Source: JABDMH01 sp965223165
Lineage (GTDB): Bacteria; Bacteroidota; Bacteroidia; Chitinophagales; Saprospiraceae
Length of the DNA: 64,000 nt
Direction: 5' to 3'
Assembly (NCBI GenBank): GCA_965223165.1
Contig: CBDCVQ010000019.1
Location: 1-64,000 of the forward strand
Within the stretch, counting starts at the first letter, position 1. Every line of letters begins with the position of its first letter. This document shows positions 1-9,042 of the stretch, one piece after another. The notes below the pieces were generated by a model, which did no database searches, was not told the origin of the DNA, and worked only from the letters and a program-made list of their open reading frames with translations. Both the position numbers and the translations under genes were made by a program.

Positions 1-1408
1 CTCCTTGCCACCAACACGACGATACCGCGGATGCCTTTATCCGCGGCTCAGGGAACAAACCCGGCGAAAGAGGATTCGCCTCTCGCCTCGCCACCCACGC
101 GACGATACCCCGGATGCCTTTATCCGCGACTTTATCCGCGATCTGACGCAAAAACAAACCGCCTCTCTCCTTGCTAACAATCACCGACAGCGCGGATTCC
201 TCTATCCGCGGGTCAGGGAACAAACCCGGCGAAAGAGGATTCGCCTCTCGCCTCGTCACCCACGCGACGATACCGCGGATGCCTTCATCCGCAATCTGAC
301 GCAAAAAACAAACCGGCGATAATGCTACCAAACCCGGCGATAGGAGCCACAGAGCCGGCGAAAAACAAACCCGGCGAAAGAGGATTCGCCTCTCACCTTG
401 CCCAACAGTCAACGACAGCGCGGATTCCTCAATCCACGGTCAGGGAACAAACCCGGCGAAAAAGGATTCGCCTCTCGCCTTGCCATCCACGTGACGATAC
501 CGCGGATGCCTCTATCCGCGGGTCAGGGAACAATGCCGGCGAAAGAGGATTCGCCTCTCTCCTTGCCTCCCACGCGACGATACCGCGGATTCCTTTATCC
601 GCGATCTGACGCAAAAAACAAACCGGCGATAGGCACCACAAACCCGGCGAAAAAGAATTCGCCTCTCGCCTTGCCATCCACGCGACGATAGCGCGGATTC
701 CTCTATCCACGACCTGATTCAATCCGCGATCTGATGCAAAAAACAAACCGGCGATAGGCGCCACAAACCCGGCGAAAGAGGATTCGCCTCTCGCCTTGCC
801 ACCAATCAACGACAGCGCCGATGCCTCTATCCGCGATCTGATGCAAAAACAAAACCGCCTCTCGCCTTGCCATCCACGTGACGATACCGCGGATTCCTTT
901 ATCCGCGATCTGACGCAAAAACAAACCGCCTCTCTCCTTGCTAACAATCACCGACAGCGCGGATTCCTCTATCCGCGGGTCAGGGAACAATGCCGGCGAA
1001 AGAGGATTCGCCTCTCGCCTTGCCATCCACGCGACGATACCGCGGATTCCTTTATCCGCGACTTTATTCGCGATCTGATGCAAAAACAAACCGCCTCTCT
1101 CCTTGCTAACAATCAACGATACCGCGGATGCCTCTATCCGCGGGTCAGGGAACAATGCCGGCGAAAGAGGATTCGCCTCTCACCTTACCAGCCACGCGAC
1201 GATACCGCGGATTCCTTTATCCGCGATCTGGTGCAAAAAACAAACCGGCGATAGGCACCACAAACCCGGCGAAAAGAGGATTCGCCTCTCGCCTTGCCAT
1301 CCACGTGACGATACCGCGGATTCCTTTATCCGCGATCTGACGCAAAAACAAACCGCCTCTCGCCTTGCCTCCCACGCGACGACAGCGCGGATTCCTCTAT
1401 CCGCGGTG
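1..1408. repeat. Mosaic array of hairpin-forming repeats
   Basis: About 16 copies of a short palindrome of the form CGCGGAT-N6-ATCCGCG occur between about 28 and 1405 at irregular spacing, usually 70-100 bases. They alternate with a few other shared modules: a GGCGAAAGAGG / CGCCTCTCGCC near-palindrome, a CCTTGCC-N4-ACGCGACGATA block, a GATCTGACGCAAAAACAAA block and a GGGTCAGGGAACAA block. The modules recur in different orders, so this is a mosaic rather than a simple tandem repeat. It runs past the left edge and stops exactly where the minus-strand amidohydrolase gene ends. Open frames exist on both strands only because the repeats lack stop codons; none looks like a real protein. Function is unknown; RNA hairpins in the 3' region of the neighbouring transcript are one possibility. 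Confidence 0.9.
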
Positions 1409-2752
1409 TTATTCAAGCTGCAAGCCATACAATTCGATGGCGTTATCCCGCAAAATCCTCCGAGCCACATCTATCGCCTCGGCCTCGGTGAGATAGGCCG
1501 TGCGCACCTTTTCGATGAGCACCTTCGCGACGATCGCTCTTGCCATCAAGGCATGACCAAAGGTGTTTTCCACATTGTGATAGTCGCCTCCAAAGGCAAA
1601 GATCTTATTGGATGGTACGGTCTCCAGCCACTCGTGGAGATACCGCTCGCTGTAGGAGGGCGAAATGATGAAATCCCAGCACATGTCGACATATACATTG
1701 CGAAAATTTTTGGCCATCGTGGCCACCACTCCTCCATAGGGGTATCCTCCATGAAATAGCACGAAGTTCACATCCCGATATTGGAGAAATAAATTGGCCA
1801 AATGACTGGGATCTGCATTGCTGATAATATTACCATCCCCAGACTGTAGCCCGGTATGATACTGCATGGGCAGGTCATGCTCCCGGGCCAATCGAATGAT
1901 CTGATGCATCATGAAATCCTGCAATGGTTTGACCTCCTCTAGGGTGTACCGGCTATCAGGCATCCCCATCAGCTGACCAAAGATCTTCTCCGCCTCTCCC
2001 CGATCCGCATCTGCATAATGCAGGGTACGATGATACGCCAAGGCGGACTTAATGCCGACAATTCCCCGATTCACCGCCTGCTGAAAAGCCGTCTCCAAAA
2101 GTGTCACATACGAATCCAAATCATCCAATGATGCCTGGAATGGGTCAGCCACCGCCCGTAGATCCTCACCCGAGAAGATGCGTACGAAGGCATCCATTTT
2201 CTCCACATGGACAAACAGATCACCGGCCATACGTCGGGGACCCACATCTTGGATGGCATACATGATGCGTGATCTCTCTCGCAAGACATGGTCATACCAA
2301 TCCGTCTCATATACGGCCCGGAGAGTGTCTGAAATCTCGTGCACGGTTTCGCCATTCAAGTCTCGGATGCCGAATAATCGATCCAAGGTGAGTAGGACTA
2401 CCCGACAATAGGCCGTATTGCGGGTGGCTTCCCAATACGGTCGTACGATCTGCCACTTTTCGCTGACTGTGTAGTCATCTGTCATCAACGAGGCAAACTG
2501 TGGCTTGCTCATGCCAGCGGACTTGATGTCGTCATCGGCATAGTGGTGGAGCAGCAGCATAAAATCCAATGGCATATGGTCACGCACCGTCTTCTGATCC
2601 ATCAAATGCTCATGCGTGTCGACAATGACCATCGTGTCTACGTACGTGCCCAACCGCTCCGCAAAGCCCGGTTGGGGCAAAGGACGGAGTGGCAGCTGGG
2701 CTCGCAGCCCTTGCGTGGTCAGGAGGAGAGTAACCAGGAGATATTTTTTCAT
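1409..2752 (-). CDS. Exported amidohydrolase-family metal-dependent hydrolase
   Basis: The 447-residue product starts with a signal peptide (MKKYLLVTLLLTTQGLRAQ) and is probably periplasmic. Family evidence is the DTHEH metal-binding motif at residues 45-49, a QYHTG motif in the middle, FVLFHGG later and a GGDYHN motif near the C-terminus. These are the His/His, His, His and Asp ligand positions of the TIM-barrel amidohydrolase superfamily (amidohydrolase_2 / uronate-isomerase-like members). The substrate cannot be read from sequence. It is the last gene of the minus-strand glycan-utilisation region, 323 bases after the beta-helix protein, so action on a released sugar or acyl/lactone product is a reasonable inference. 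Its stop codon directly borders the hairpin-repeat array. Confidence 0.8.
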   Translation of the reverse strand: MKKYLLVTLLLTTQGLRAQLPLRPLPQPGFAERLGTYVDTMVIVDTHEHLMDQKTVRDHMPLDFMLLLHHYADDDIKSAGMSKPQFASLMTDDYTVSEKWQIVRPYWEATRNTAYCRVVLLTLDRLFGIRDLNGETVHEISDTLRAVYETDWYDHVLRERSRIMYAIQDVGPRRMAGDLFVHVEKMDAFVRIFSGEDLRAVADPFQASLDDLDSYVTLLETAFQQAVNRGIVGIKSALAYHRTLHYADADRGEAEKIFGQLMGMPDSRYTLEEVKPLQDFMMHQIIRLAREHDLPMQYHTGLQSGDGNIISNADPSHLANLFLQYRDVNFVLFHGGYPYGGVVATMAKNFRNVYVDMCWDFIISPSYSERYLHEWLETVPSNKIFAFGGDYHNVENTFGHALMARAIVAKVLIEKVRTAYLTEAEAIDVARRILRDNAIELYGLQLE

Positions 2753-3075
2753 GGTTTAGGCTTCTTTTGTTGTGATGGTTGAGGGTCATGGGTGAATCGG
2801 GGTCCAGGGCTCGTCACGGCGATTCTGGCCGGCGAAGAGGAGCTGGGTGGTGCGGCCGCTGCAGGCGTGCTGGCTGGTGCGCTGGCAAATGTAGGGCTGG
2901 ATGGGCTGGATGGAGGTCGGCGAACCAAAGTCGGCGGAATGTAGATTCGCCTTTGCCAGAAGCACGCCTCGCCTTTGCCAGAAGCACGCCTCGCCTTTGC
3001 CGGGGGCGCACCTGCGCTGCGCCTGTGGCTCGGCCGGCCTTGGCCATCGTCCTTCTTCCTCACCTCCGCCTCCGG
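2753..3075. other. Intergenic spacer with short tandem repeats
   Basis: This 323-base gap separates two minus-strand genes. It contains a 22-base unit starting CGCCTTTGCCAGAAGCACG repeated about 2.8 times (2948-3009). It also contains a GATTCGCCTTTGCC stretch resembling part of the module used in the array at 1-1408. Overlapping proline/alanine-rich open frames exist in several registers but have no domain or start-site support and are treated as by-products of the repeats. Confidence 0.6.
2948..3009. repeat. 22-bp tandem repeat, about 2.8 copies
   Basis: Two identical 22-base units (2948-2969 and 2970-2991) are followed by a partial third unit. The repeat lies in the spacer between the beta-helix and amidohydrolase genes and shares the CGCCTT-TGCC core with the left-edge mosaic array. 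Confidence 0.8.
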
Positions 3076-6000
3076 CTACCTCTCCACCTTTATCTGCCAA
3101 TCTTCAAACTGCACCCAATACGGCACCTGATCGCAGGACCCCGCAGCCAGCCCAAGATCGATGCTAGCCTGCAGACCCGGAATATCGCCCGAACGCTGTT
3201 CATTGATCCACGTTTTCCCATCTACACTTAGGGCACCCACAAAATAATCTCCGTGGCGCTCTAGCTTAAGCCAAATGGGAAACTCCGTATGCTCGGGGAG
3301 ATTCTTGCTGCTGGCCTTGTGCATGCACCCGTTGGCAAATTCGTCGTAATTAATGCCCGCACGTCCGGGTGTACCAAACATTAAGAATGAACCCTTGCTA
3401 CCGGGACGGGTGTCAAAACTTTTGACCATATCGTTTCGCGCAAACAAACCAGCTCGAAACCATTCGTGCGTACGGTGGCCAAATTCGCGGATCTTTACCG
3501 TGGCTACGAAATCCCCTTGCAACTTTGGCAAAAAGACGGCCGCGTAGGAATCCTCCGCATGAAAAAAATCCGTGCCCGCTACCTCGATTCGATAACTGCC
3601 CTGCCGCTGATCTACCTGCAGATCAAAAGGCTTGGCTTTGGCAGAGCAGTGGCGACCTAGCGTCTGCCCGGTTAAATCGACCTGCCGATAGTCCTTCACC
3701 TCCAGCTCCAGCCTCCCGCTGTTGCCGATGCGTATGCTGTGCTTGCCGCTTTCTATTTTAGGCCGGAACGTCACCTCCTGCGTCTCTCCCGGGGCCAGAT
3801 CCAAGTGACGCTTTTCCAGCTCGCCGTCGTTCAGCCACAAAATTGCCTCCACAGATTGCCTTTCCTCGGACAAATTTTTCGCAAGGGCTCGAATGACCAC
3901 TTCCTCGCCCTCCAATATCTGTGTATGGGAGAGACTCAGATCTTCAAACACAATGGCCGGCCTGGCACCGGTGACTTGTATCGATCGATACGGCAGGCTG
4001 CCGACCGCTATCTGATGCTCACCAGCGTCGTAGAGTCGCAGGTCATACGATACCCAATCGCTGTTGTGGCGAACGACGGGCACCTGTTCTTGCCGGTAAA
4101 GCTTTCCGTCGACATAGAGTGGTACTTTTGCCAGGCCCGTGCTGCCCTCATTGAATACTTTTACACGCACCTGTAGCTCGTCCCCGGACCGAATATTTCC
4201 ATCGGTTCCGACGCCTATTAGTTCCATCGCTTCAAACCTAAGTTGCGGCTCGCCCTCAATGAATATCTCCGGAGCTACCTTGGGGGCTTCGATCACATAA
4301 TTATTCTCGTACAAATTATCAACCAGGTTGGCAGCACATAATTTCATTTCGCCCTGCTCCAGATTGTAAAAAATATTATCGCGAGCGATCCACCCTAGCG
4401 ACATGTTGTCAAACCAAAATCCCACATTGTCATTAAAGAAACCCGCTCGGACGTCATGCACGAGGTTTTTCTGCACGACGGAATTAAAGGTGGTCCCGGC
4501 CGTTTTGATGGCACCGGAGTCATCCGCGTCCCGTTGTACATCATAGAGGTGGTTGTACTCGACGGTATAGGCACCATCGATCGCCTCTTCAAGATTTCTC
4601 CATCCTCCGACGGAGATGGCATACCGACCCCGGGTGCGGGTAATGTAATTGTGCGATATCGTGGTAAAAAGCGAAAATGCCGCATCGATATTCACGCCAC
4701 CGCAGTCAGAAATATAGTTGAAGGATATCTCCGTCTCTCGTAGGATATCGCGACCGGAGGCAGGCTCGTTAGGTCCATGCACACGTATGGCCATATTGTC
4801 CGCACCATCGATCCGGTTGTGGAGAATCTTTGTCTGATAGCAACCTGTGGAAAGCAGCATGCCAGTGCCAGCCATCGCTCGCATCTCGTTTCCGACAAAT
4901 TCGGTGGCGTGGGCATAGGTTACTTCTATGGCGGCCTGACCGGGCAACGTCCCCTCAAAGGTCAATCCGTAGAATCGCAGATTGCGTAGCGGCCGATCTG
5001 GATCGCCCCGGATGACGAGCAGTTGATCCAAGTGCGGAGCAGCAATATCGACCGCGTTGGGATCCGGGGTTTCTCCACCGGGCATCCAAAACAGCTGATT
5101 CTCGCCCCGATCATAATACCACTCACCGGGATGGTCCATGAGGGCCTTGACATTTTCCACATAGTACCTGGGCGGGACCACCACAACGCCGGCCTGTGGC
5201 TCGCTCAGGTAGGCTATGCCATTATCTATATCCAGACGATCAATGCTATTATGGCCCTGATGCCAACGCAACAGCATATGGACCCGGTTGTCTTCCATGT
5301 CCGGCCAGGCCGCAATCTCACCCGGATTGAAATACAGCTCTTCGGTGGTCGCAGATATTTTAGGTGGGACGAAGTAACCTTCGTTTGGCGCTCGGGCCAG
5401 TACCTGCTTTCTGCCGGCGGCTACCAACATGTCTATCGGTCCACCATCACCACTAGCACGCCAATGGAGGGCCTCCTTCTGCCACCCCTCGATCAAGTGG
5501 CCTCCTGACAAGACGGGCTTTTCTCCGGGATACGCCGCATAGGTGACGTAGTGATCCCTCAGTTTGTGATACTCGAAGGCACCCGTGGGCAGATTGGTCT
5601 CGATCCGCTCCCCACCATCCTCCGGACCAAACATCAATGGCTTGGGCAATTCATAATAGCCCTGGCGAATCAGGACCACCAGGTCCTTACCCTTGCCGTA
5701 GACGTGCGGTGATCCGATCCAGCGGGTCTCCACCGGTGGTTCCTTGGGGGTAAATAATTGCGTCTTGGCATGACGCACCGCGATCTGGGCCCGATGCAGG
5801 GTGGCAAAGGGACCGTCCGTACCGGTCGCATTGGGCTTAGCCAACGTCCCCGACCATTGGTCATTGCCTTCCTTTGAAACGTAGAAATCCGCTTGCTCGG
5901 TGGCGACAAATGGCTCCCAAAGCTCTCCCCGAAGTAATTTACCGTTTCGGGGTTCGGGTTGGGCGATCATCATGACGGGGCTGAGGACAGCCAAAAGGAA

Positions 6001-6081
6001 TATTGGGCAGGCATACGCAAACCAGCACACAGATGGTATCGCACGCTTGGGGTGAATGCTACGAGTGGGGTGCCAGATCAT
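3076..6081 (-). CDS. Secreted right-handed beta-helix protein with CARDB and DUF1349-like domains
   Basis: The roughly 1,000-residue product has a hydrophobic export segment near residues 20-40 (FAYACPIFLLAVLSPVMM). The start chosen is ATG at 6081; a GTG at 6114 would add 11 residues. After a FYVSKEGNDQWSG segment typical of parallel beta-helix polysaccharide-active proteins, several hundred residues show beta-helix turns with repeated N-x-I and G-x-N patterns. A CARDB-like beta-sandwich region follows (ELQVRVKVFNEGSTG; VVIRALAKNLSEE). The last 200 residues resemble DUF1349/laminin-G-like carbohydrate-binding modules (RAGLFARND; PIWLKLERHGDYF; FEDWQIKVER). The likely role is binding or cleaving a polysaccharide in the periplasm or outside the cell. 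It follows the multi-pass membrane protein by 45 bases in what looks like one operon. Catalytic activity is not proven by sequence. Confidence 0.75.
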   Translation of the reverse strand: MIWHPTRSIHPKRAIPSVCWFAYACPIFLLAVLSPVMMIAQPEPRNGKLLRGELWEPFVATEQADFYVSKEGNDQWSGTLAKPNATGTDGPFATLHRAQIAVRHAKTQLFTPKEPPVETRWIGSPHVYGKGKDLVVLIRQGYYELPKPLMFGPEDGGERIETNLPTGAFEYHKLRDHYVTYAAYPGEKPVLSGGHLIEGWQKEALHWRASGDGGPIDMLVAAGRKQVLARAPNEGYFVPPKISATTEELYFNPGEIAAWPDMEDNRVHMLLRWHQGHNSIDRLDIDNGIAYLSEPQAGVVVVPPRYYVENVKALMDHPGEWYYDRGENQLFWMPGGETPDPNAVDIAAPHLDQLLVIRGDPDRPLRNLRFYGLTFEGTLPGQAAIEVTYAHATEFVGNEMRAMAGTGMLLSTGCYQTKILHNRIDGADNMAIRVHGPNEPASGRDILRETEISFNYISDCGGVNIDAAFSLFTTISHNYITRTRGRYAISVGGWRNLEEAIDGAYTVEYNHLYDVQRDADDSGAIKTAGTTFNSVVQKNLVHDVRAGFFNDNVGFWFDNMSLGWIARDNIFYNLEQGEMKLCAANLVDNLYENNYVIEAPKVAPEIFIEGEPQLRFEAMELIGVGTDGNIRSGDELQVRVKVFNEGSTGLAKVPLYVDGKLYRQEQVPVVRHNSDWVSYDLRLYDAGEHQIAVGSLPYRSIQVTGARPAIVFEDLSLSHTQILEGEEVVIRALAKNLSEERQSVEAILWLNDGELEKRHLDLAPGETQEVTFRPKIESGKHSIRIGNSGRLELEVKDYRQVDLTGQTLGRHCSAKAKPFDLQVDQRQGSYRIEVAGTDFFHAEDSYAAVFLPKLQGDFVATVKIREFGHRTHEWFRAGLFARNDMVKSFDTRPGSKGSFLMFGTPGRAGINYDEFANGCMHKASSKNLPEHTEFPIWLKLERHGDYFVGALSVDGKTWINEQRSGDIPGLQASIDLGLAAGSCDQVPYWVQFEDWQIKVER

Positions 6082-6126
6082 AGGATAATTTTTGAAGGTT
6101 GAACAATCAAACACATAATTCTCAGG

Positions 6127-7416
6127 CTAGAATTCAAAGCGACGCTGCATACCCGGCATTTCACCATGTGTGTGAATGGCCACGAATGCCAGCACCGCGA
6201 TAATAACCAGTACGAAGAGAAAATTCCGAGCCCATTTTTTGGTATTTATTGATCGCGCAAAAAAGGGTGGGGCGTCTTTTGGCCACAAAATCCAAATGGC
6301 GATGAAATTTGCCACGTATAAATATTGTTCTATCCGATAGGTGCTGATCAGGGCTCCGGTGATCAGCCAACTCAGCAAGATATACAGCAAAAAGTGACTA
6401 CGGAAAATGGACCGCACCTCGCTACGGCCGTAGCTGATCAGTGACTCTTTTTGCCGGTGGTAACGAATCCAAACATAACCTGCATGCAGTATGATCAACA
6501 GCAGGACCGCCAGCGCCACCCACTGAGCGTAGACCCCTGCACCGCCGGAGACCAGATTGCCGTAGGTCCGCTCAAGTCGCTCGACCTCAAAAGACTGCTG
6601 CCAGACGACCAGGGGAATAAATAAGACCACAAACAGGAGAGGAAGCAAGTTGGATATCTTCGATTGCCGCTGCAGCGGATCCTCCGGTACCCATGCCGCC
6701 GTAAAGGTGCCGTATGCCATGCCCACTCCGCCAAAAAAGCCCAACGAGTATTCCATCACGTTCCAAAAATTAAATGGGACCTCACTGACGTTGCCCAGCA
6801 CCTGTAGAAAATTGCCGAAAGCAAATCCAAATCCTCCGCCCAGTCCCGAGAAGATGGCTACCCGTATCGCTGCCTTATAATTATGCTTGACCAAGAACCA
6901 GATGAGGAAAAGTGCCATGCCCAGACAAACGGACCAAACCTCCGAACGCGGAGGTGTCATCAGCCATTCCCACTGCATCACCAAGAAAAAATAGGCAGCC
7001 CCACCCGCCGCGACCATGCCGGCAAACAGCACCGCCCAATCGATGCGCTTTTTTCGATCGTCGGTGAGTGCCAGTCCAAACAGAGCACCGCCGAGAAATC
7101 CGTAAAGTCCTCCGATCACAAACAACATGACCAGGCCGTAATAGACATTGACAAAATCAACGCCTCGACCAAAACCAACGACCCGGCCATAACTCATCAT
7201 ACCACCCAGGCCCCAACCAATGGCGGCGGCCATCGTGGCTTTAAACAATTTGCTGTTCCAGTCTGATCTCCCGGACAACAGTACGATCGACAGGGCCCCG
7301 ATCGCCCCCGCCCAAGCAGCTCCCTGCTCATGGCCAAACTGCCCTCGGATCGCCCAGGCGGTGCCAAGGGTCATGCCTACCAGGACAAGCGGCAACCATA
7401 GTTTTTTCTCATTCAT
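6127..7416 (-). CDS. Multi-pass inner-membrane protein of unknown function
   Basis: The 429-residue product is dominated by hydrophobic segments, about ten to eleven predicted by eye, beginning with LWLPLVLVGMTLGTAWAIRG. The N-terminal half is rich in Gly-Gly motifs (GWGLGGMMSYGR, GLYGFLGGALFGLAL, GLGGGFGFAFG), suggesting tightly packed helices. No transporter signature was recognised. It sits 48 bases downstream of GH28 and just before the beta-helix gene, so a link to glycan catabolism, for example product transport or a membrane-bound enzyme activity, is inferred from context only. Confidence 0.7.
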   Translation of the reverse strand: MNEKKLWLPLVLVGMTLGTAWAIRGQFGHEQGAAWAGAIGALSIVLLSGRSDWNSKLFKATMAAAIGWGLGGMMSYGRVVGFGRGVDFVNVYYGLVMLFVIGGLYGFLGGALFGLALTDDRKKRIDWAVLFAGMVAAGGAAYFFLVMQWEWLMTPPRSEVWSVCLGMALFLIWFLVKHNYKAAIRVAIFSGLGGGFGFAFGNFLQVLGNVSEVPFNFWNVMEYSLGFFGGVGMAYGTFTAAWVPEDPLQRQSKISNLLPLLFVVLFIPLVVWQQSFEVERLERTYGNLVSGGAGVYAQWVALAVLLLIILHAGYVWIRYHRQKESLISYGRSEVRSIFRSHFLLYILLSWLITGALISTYRIEQYLYVANFIAIWILWPKDAPPFFARSINTKKWARNFLFVLVIIAVLAFVAIHTHGEMPGMQRRFEF

Positions 7417-7464
7417 ACATTGTGCATTGTAATATTCCCTTCGGGTAGTACAATTGATCTTCCC

Positions 7465-9039
7465 CTATTTTCGTTTTTTCTTCTTGGGTGGAGAGACAAG
7501 GTGCAGTAGCGTCAAGAATCTTGTCGAATCGATGGCGTGCGGATATATACTTCCTTGCGGATCGCCAAAGAGCTCCACCAGGTACTTTGCACTACTGCGT
7601 GGCTGGACTCGCTCTAAGAACAAATCATGTATTTGCGTCGCTTGAATCATACTCACTTCCTCCTCCGTATCCGCACGCACGTCTTTACAATAGCCGTCTG
7701 AGATATCCTCCAAATAAAATGGCGAGCGCTCATCCGGTCGGTCCACCGTCAATTCTATGTTGGCCATACTCAGTCCTTCGACGTGACGAACAAAAAAACC
7801 GTAGGATGGCAATGGTCCAAACATCGTTGCTTCAGGATAATCTCGGACTTGCTCGTCGATCTTACGCTGTGCCTGCTTTTGAGTGCCACCACCCACATAG
7901 CTGATCCGAACGTCTCGCAGGCTGATATTTTTGACAGCGTGGTTCGGAATACCGGTAATACTGCACCCAATCGATCCGGCGCGTCTGGCCGTAATATTGG
8001 ACAGCCGGACATCCTCGATGCTTCCGACGCCAGGCTTGGGCAGGTCGGGATCGTAGCCGCGAGCCCGATGACCCAGACGCACAAAAATGGGTACCATGGG
8101 CCCGTCCATGACAATATTTGAGATATTGATGCCACGCATCTCCGCACCATCCACGACCTCTAGCGAAATACCGCTGATACCGTCAGGCATGCCATAGATG
8201 ACCTCGCGATCCCGTGAAGGCCGAATCACACAATTGGAAATGGTGATATTCTTAAATCCAGCATTTGACTCCGTGCCACACTTGATGGCATTGCAATGAC
8301 TACTGATGATGCAATTGCTAATGGCAATATTTTCGTTGGGCTGAGCATGCGTGCTCTTGAGGGTAATCCCGTCATCATCGGTGTCTCCCCGGCAGTCGGA
8401 AATAATGACGTCACGACAGCCATCGATGTCCATCATGTCGTTGTTTTTGTTGCTGTGATTATAGACATCGATATCGTGGATAAATATTTTTTCGCAGGCC
8501 ATGTAATGCTGCATCCACAACGCGGAATTTTGCAATCTCAGGCCTTGCACCCGAATATTGGTGCATTGGATCATCCAGATCACGTAGGGTCGTACCGAGT
8601 AGGAGGACACCCCCTTCTCAGTGGGTTCTTTGAAGGCAGCGCCTTGACCGTCCACCGTGCCCTCCCCTTCCAAGGTGATATTCTTACAGCCCTCTGCATA
8701 GATCAGCGCCCGTTTGATCGTGCCCTTGCGAAAGAAGGTATAGTCGGGACTGTTCTCCGGGTAATCTTGCAATGCGGTGCTCCCCAGTAAGGTAGCCCCT
8801 TTTTCGAATCGCAAGGTGACATTACTGCGCAAATAGAGGGTGCCCGACAAATAAGTGCCGCTGGGGAAAACGACCACGCCGCCCGCTTCGCCGGCTCGAT
8901 CTATGGCTTGCTGGAGGAAGGTGGTTTCCAATTGACGGCCATCTCCCTTGGCGCCAAAATGCCGCACGTTGAGCTCATTGGCTGAGCACCATGTCACGAG
9001 CAGTCCGAGAAGAATACATAGGAGGCCGCAACGAATCAT
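7465..9039 (-). CDS. GH28 polygalacturonase-like glycoside hydrolase, exported
   Basis: The 524-residue product has an N-terminal signal peptide (MIRCGLLCILLGLLVTWCSA). The mature start NVRHFGAKGDG is the classic beginning of GH28/pectate-type beta-helix enzymes. The catalytic region follows: NNDMMDIDG near residues 197-206 supplies the NxD-like motif, DTDDDGITLKS near 220-230 supplies the paired Asp, and CNAIKCGTESN stands in the position of the usual G-H-G segment. This gives good support for an enzyme acting on alpha-linked galacturonate or a related uronate/rhamnose linkage; exact specificity is open. The C-terminus ends in a run of lysines. The gene starts three bases after the sialidase-family gene, a sign of translational coupling. 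Confidence 0.85.
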   Translation of the reverse strand: MIRCGLLCILLGLLVTWCSANELNVRHFGAKGDGRQLETTFLQQAIDRAGEAGGVVVFPSGTYLSGTLYLRSNVTLRFEKGATLLGSTALQDYPENSPDYTFFRKGTIKRALIYAEGCKNITLEGEGTVDGQGAAFKEPTEKGVSSYSVRPYVIWMIQCTNIRVQGLRLQNSALWMQHYMACEKIFIHDIDVYNHSNKNNDMMDIDGCRDVIISDCRGDTDDDGITLKSTHAQPNENIAISNCIISSHCNAIKCGTESNAGFKNITISNCVIRPSRDREVIYGMPDGISGISLEVVDGAEMRGINISNIVMDGPMVPIFVRLGHRARGYDPDLPKPGVGSIEDVRLSNITARRAGSIGCSITGIPNHAVKNISLRDVRISYVGGGTQKQAQRKIDEQVRDYPEATMFGPLPSYGFFVRHVEGLSMANIELTVDRPDERSPFYLEDISDGYCKDVRADTEEEVSMIQATQIHDLFLERVQPRSSAKYLVELFGDPQGSIYPHAIDSTRFLTLLHLVSPPKKKKRK

Positions 9040-9042
9040 GAC

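Noticed and set aside
1..1408. CRISPR array
   Set aside because: Repeat spacing is irregular, the intervening segments themselves recur, and no cas genes are present.
5..1759. Several overlapping open frames on both strands across the left array
   Set aside because: They exist because the repeat modules lack stop codons; the products are Arg/Pro-rich permutations of the same modules with no domain.
2779..3231. A 150-codon plus-strand frame and its antisense partners
   Set aside because: Low-complexity Pro/Ala/Arg products spanning the 22-bp repeat and the end of the beta-helix gene.
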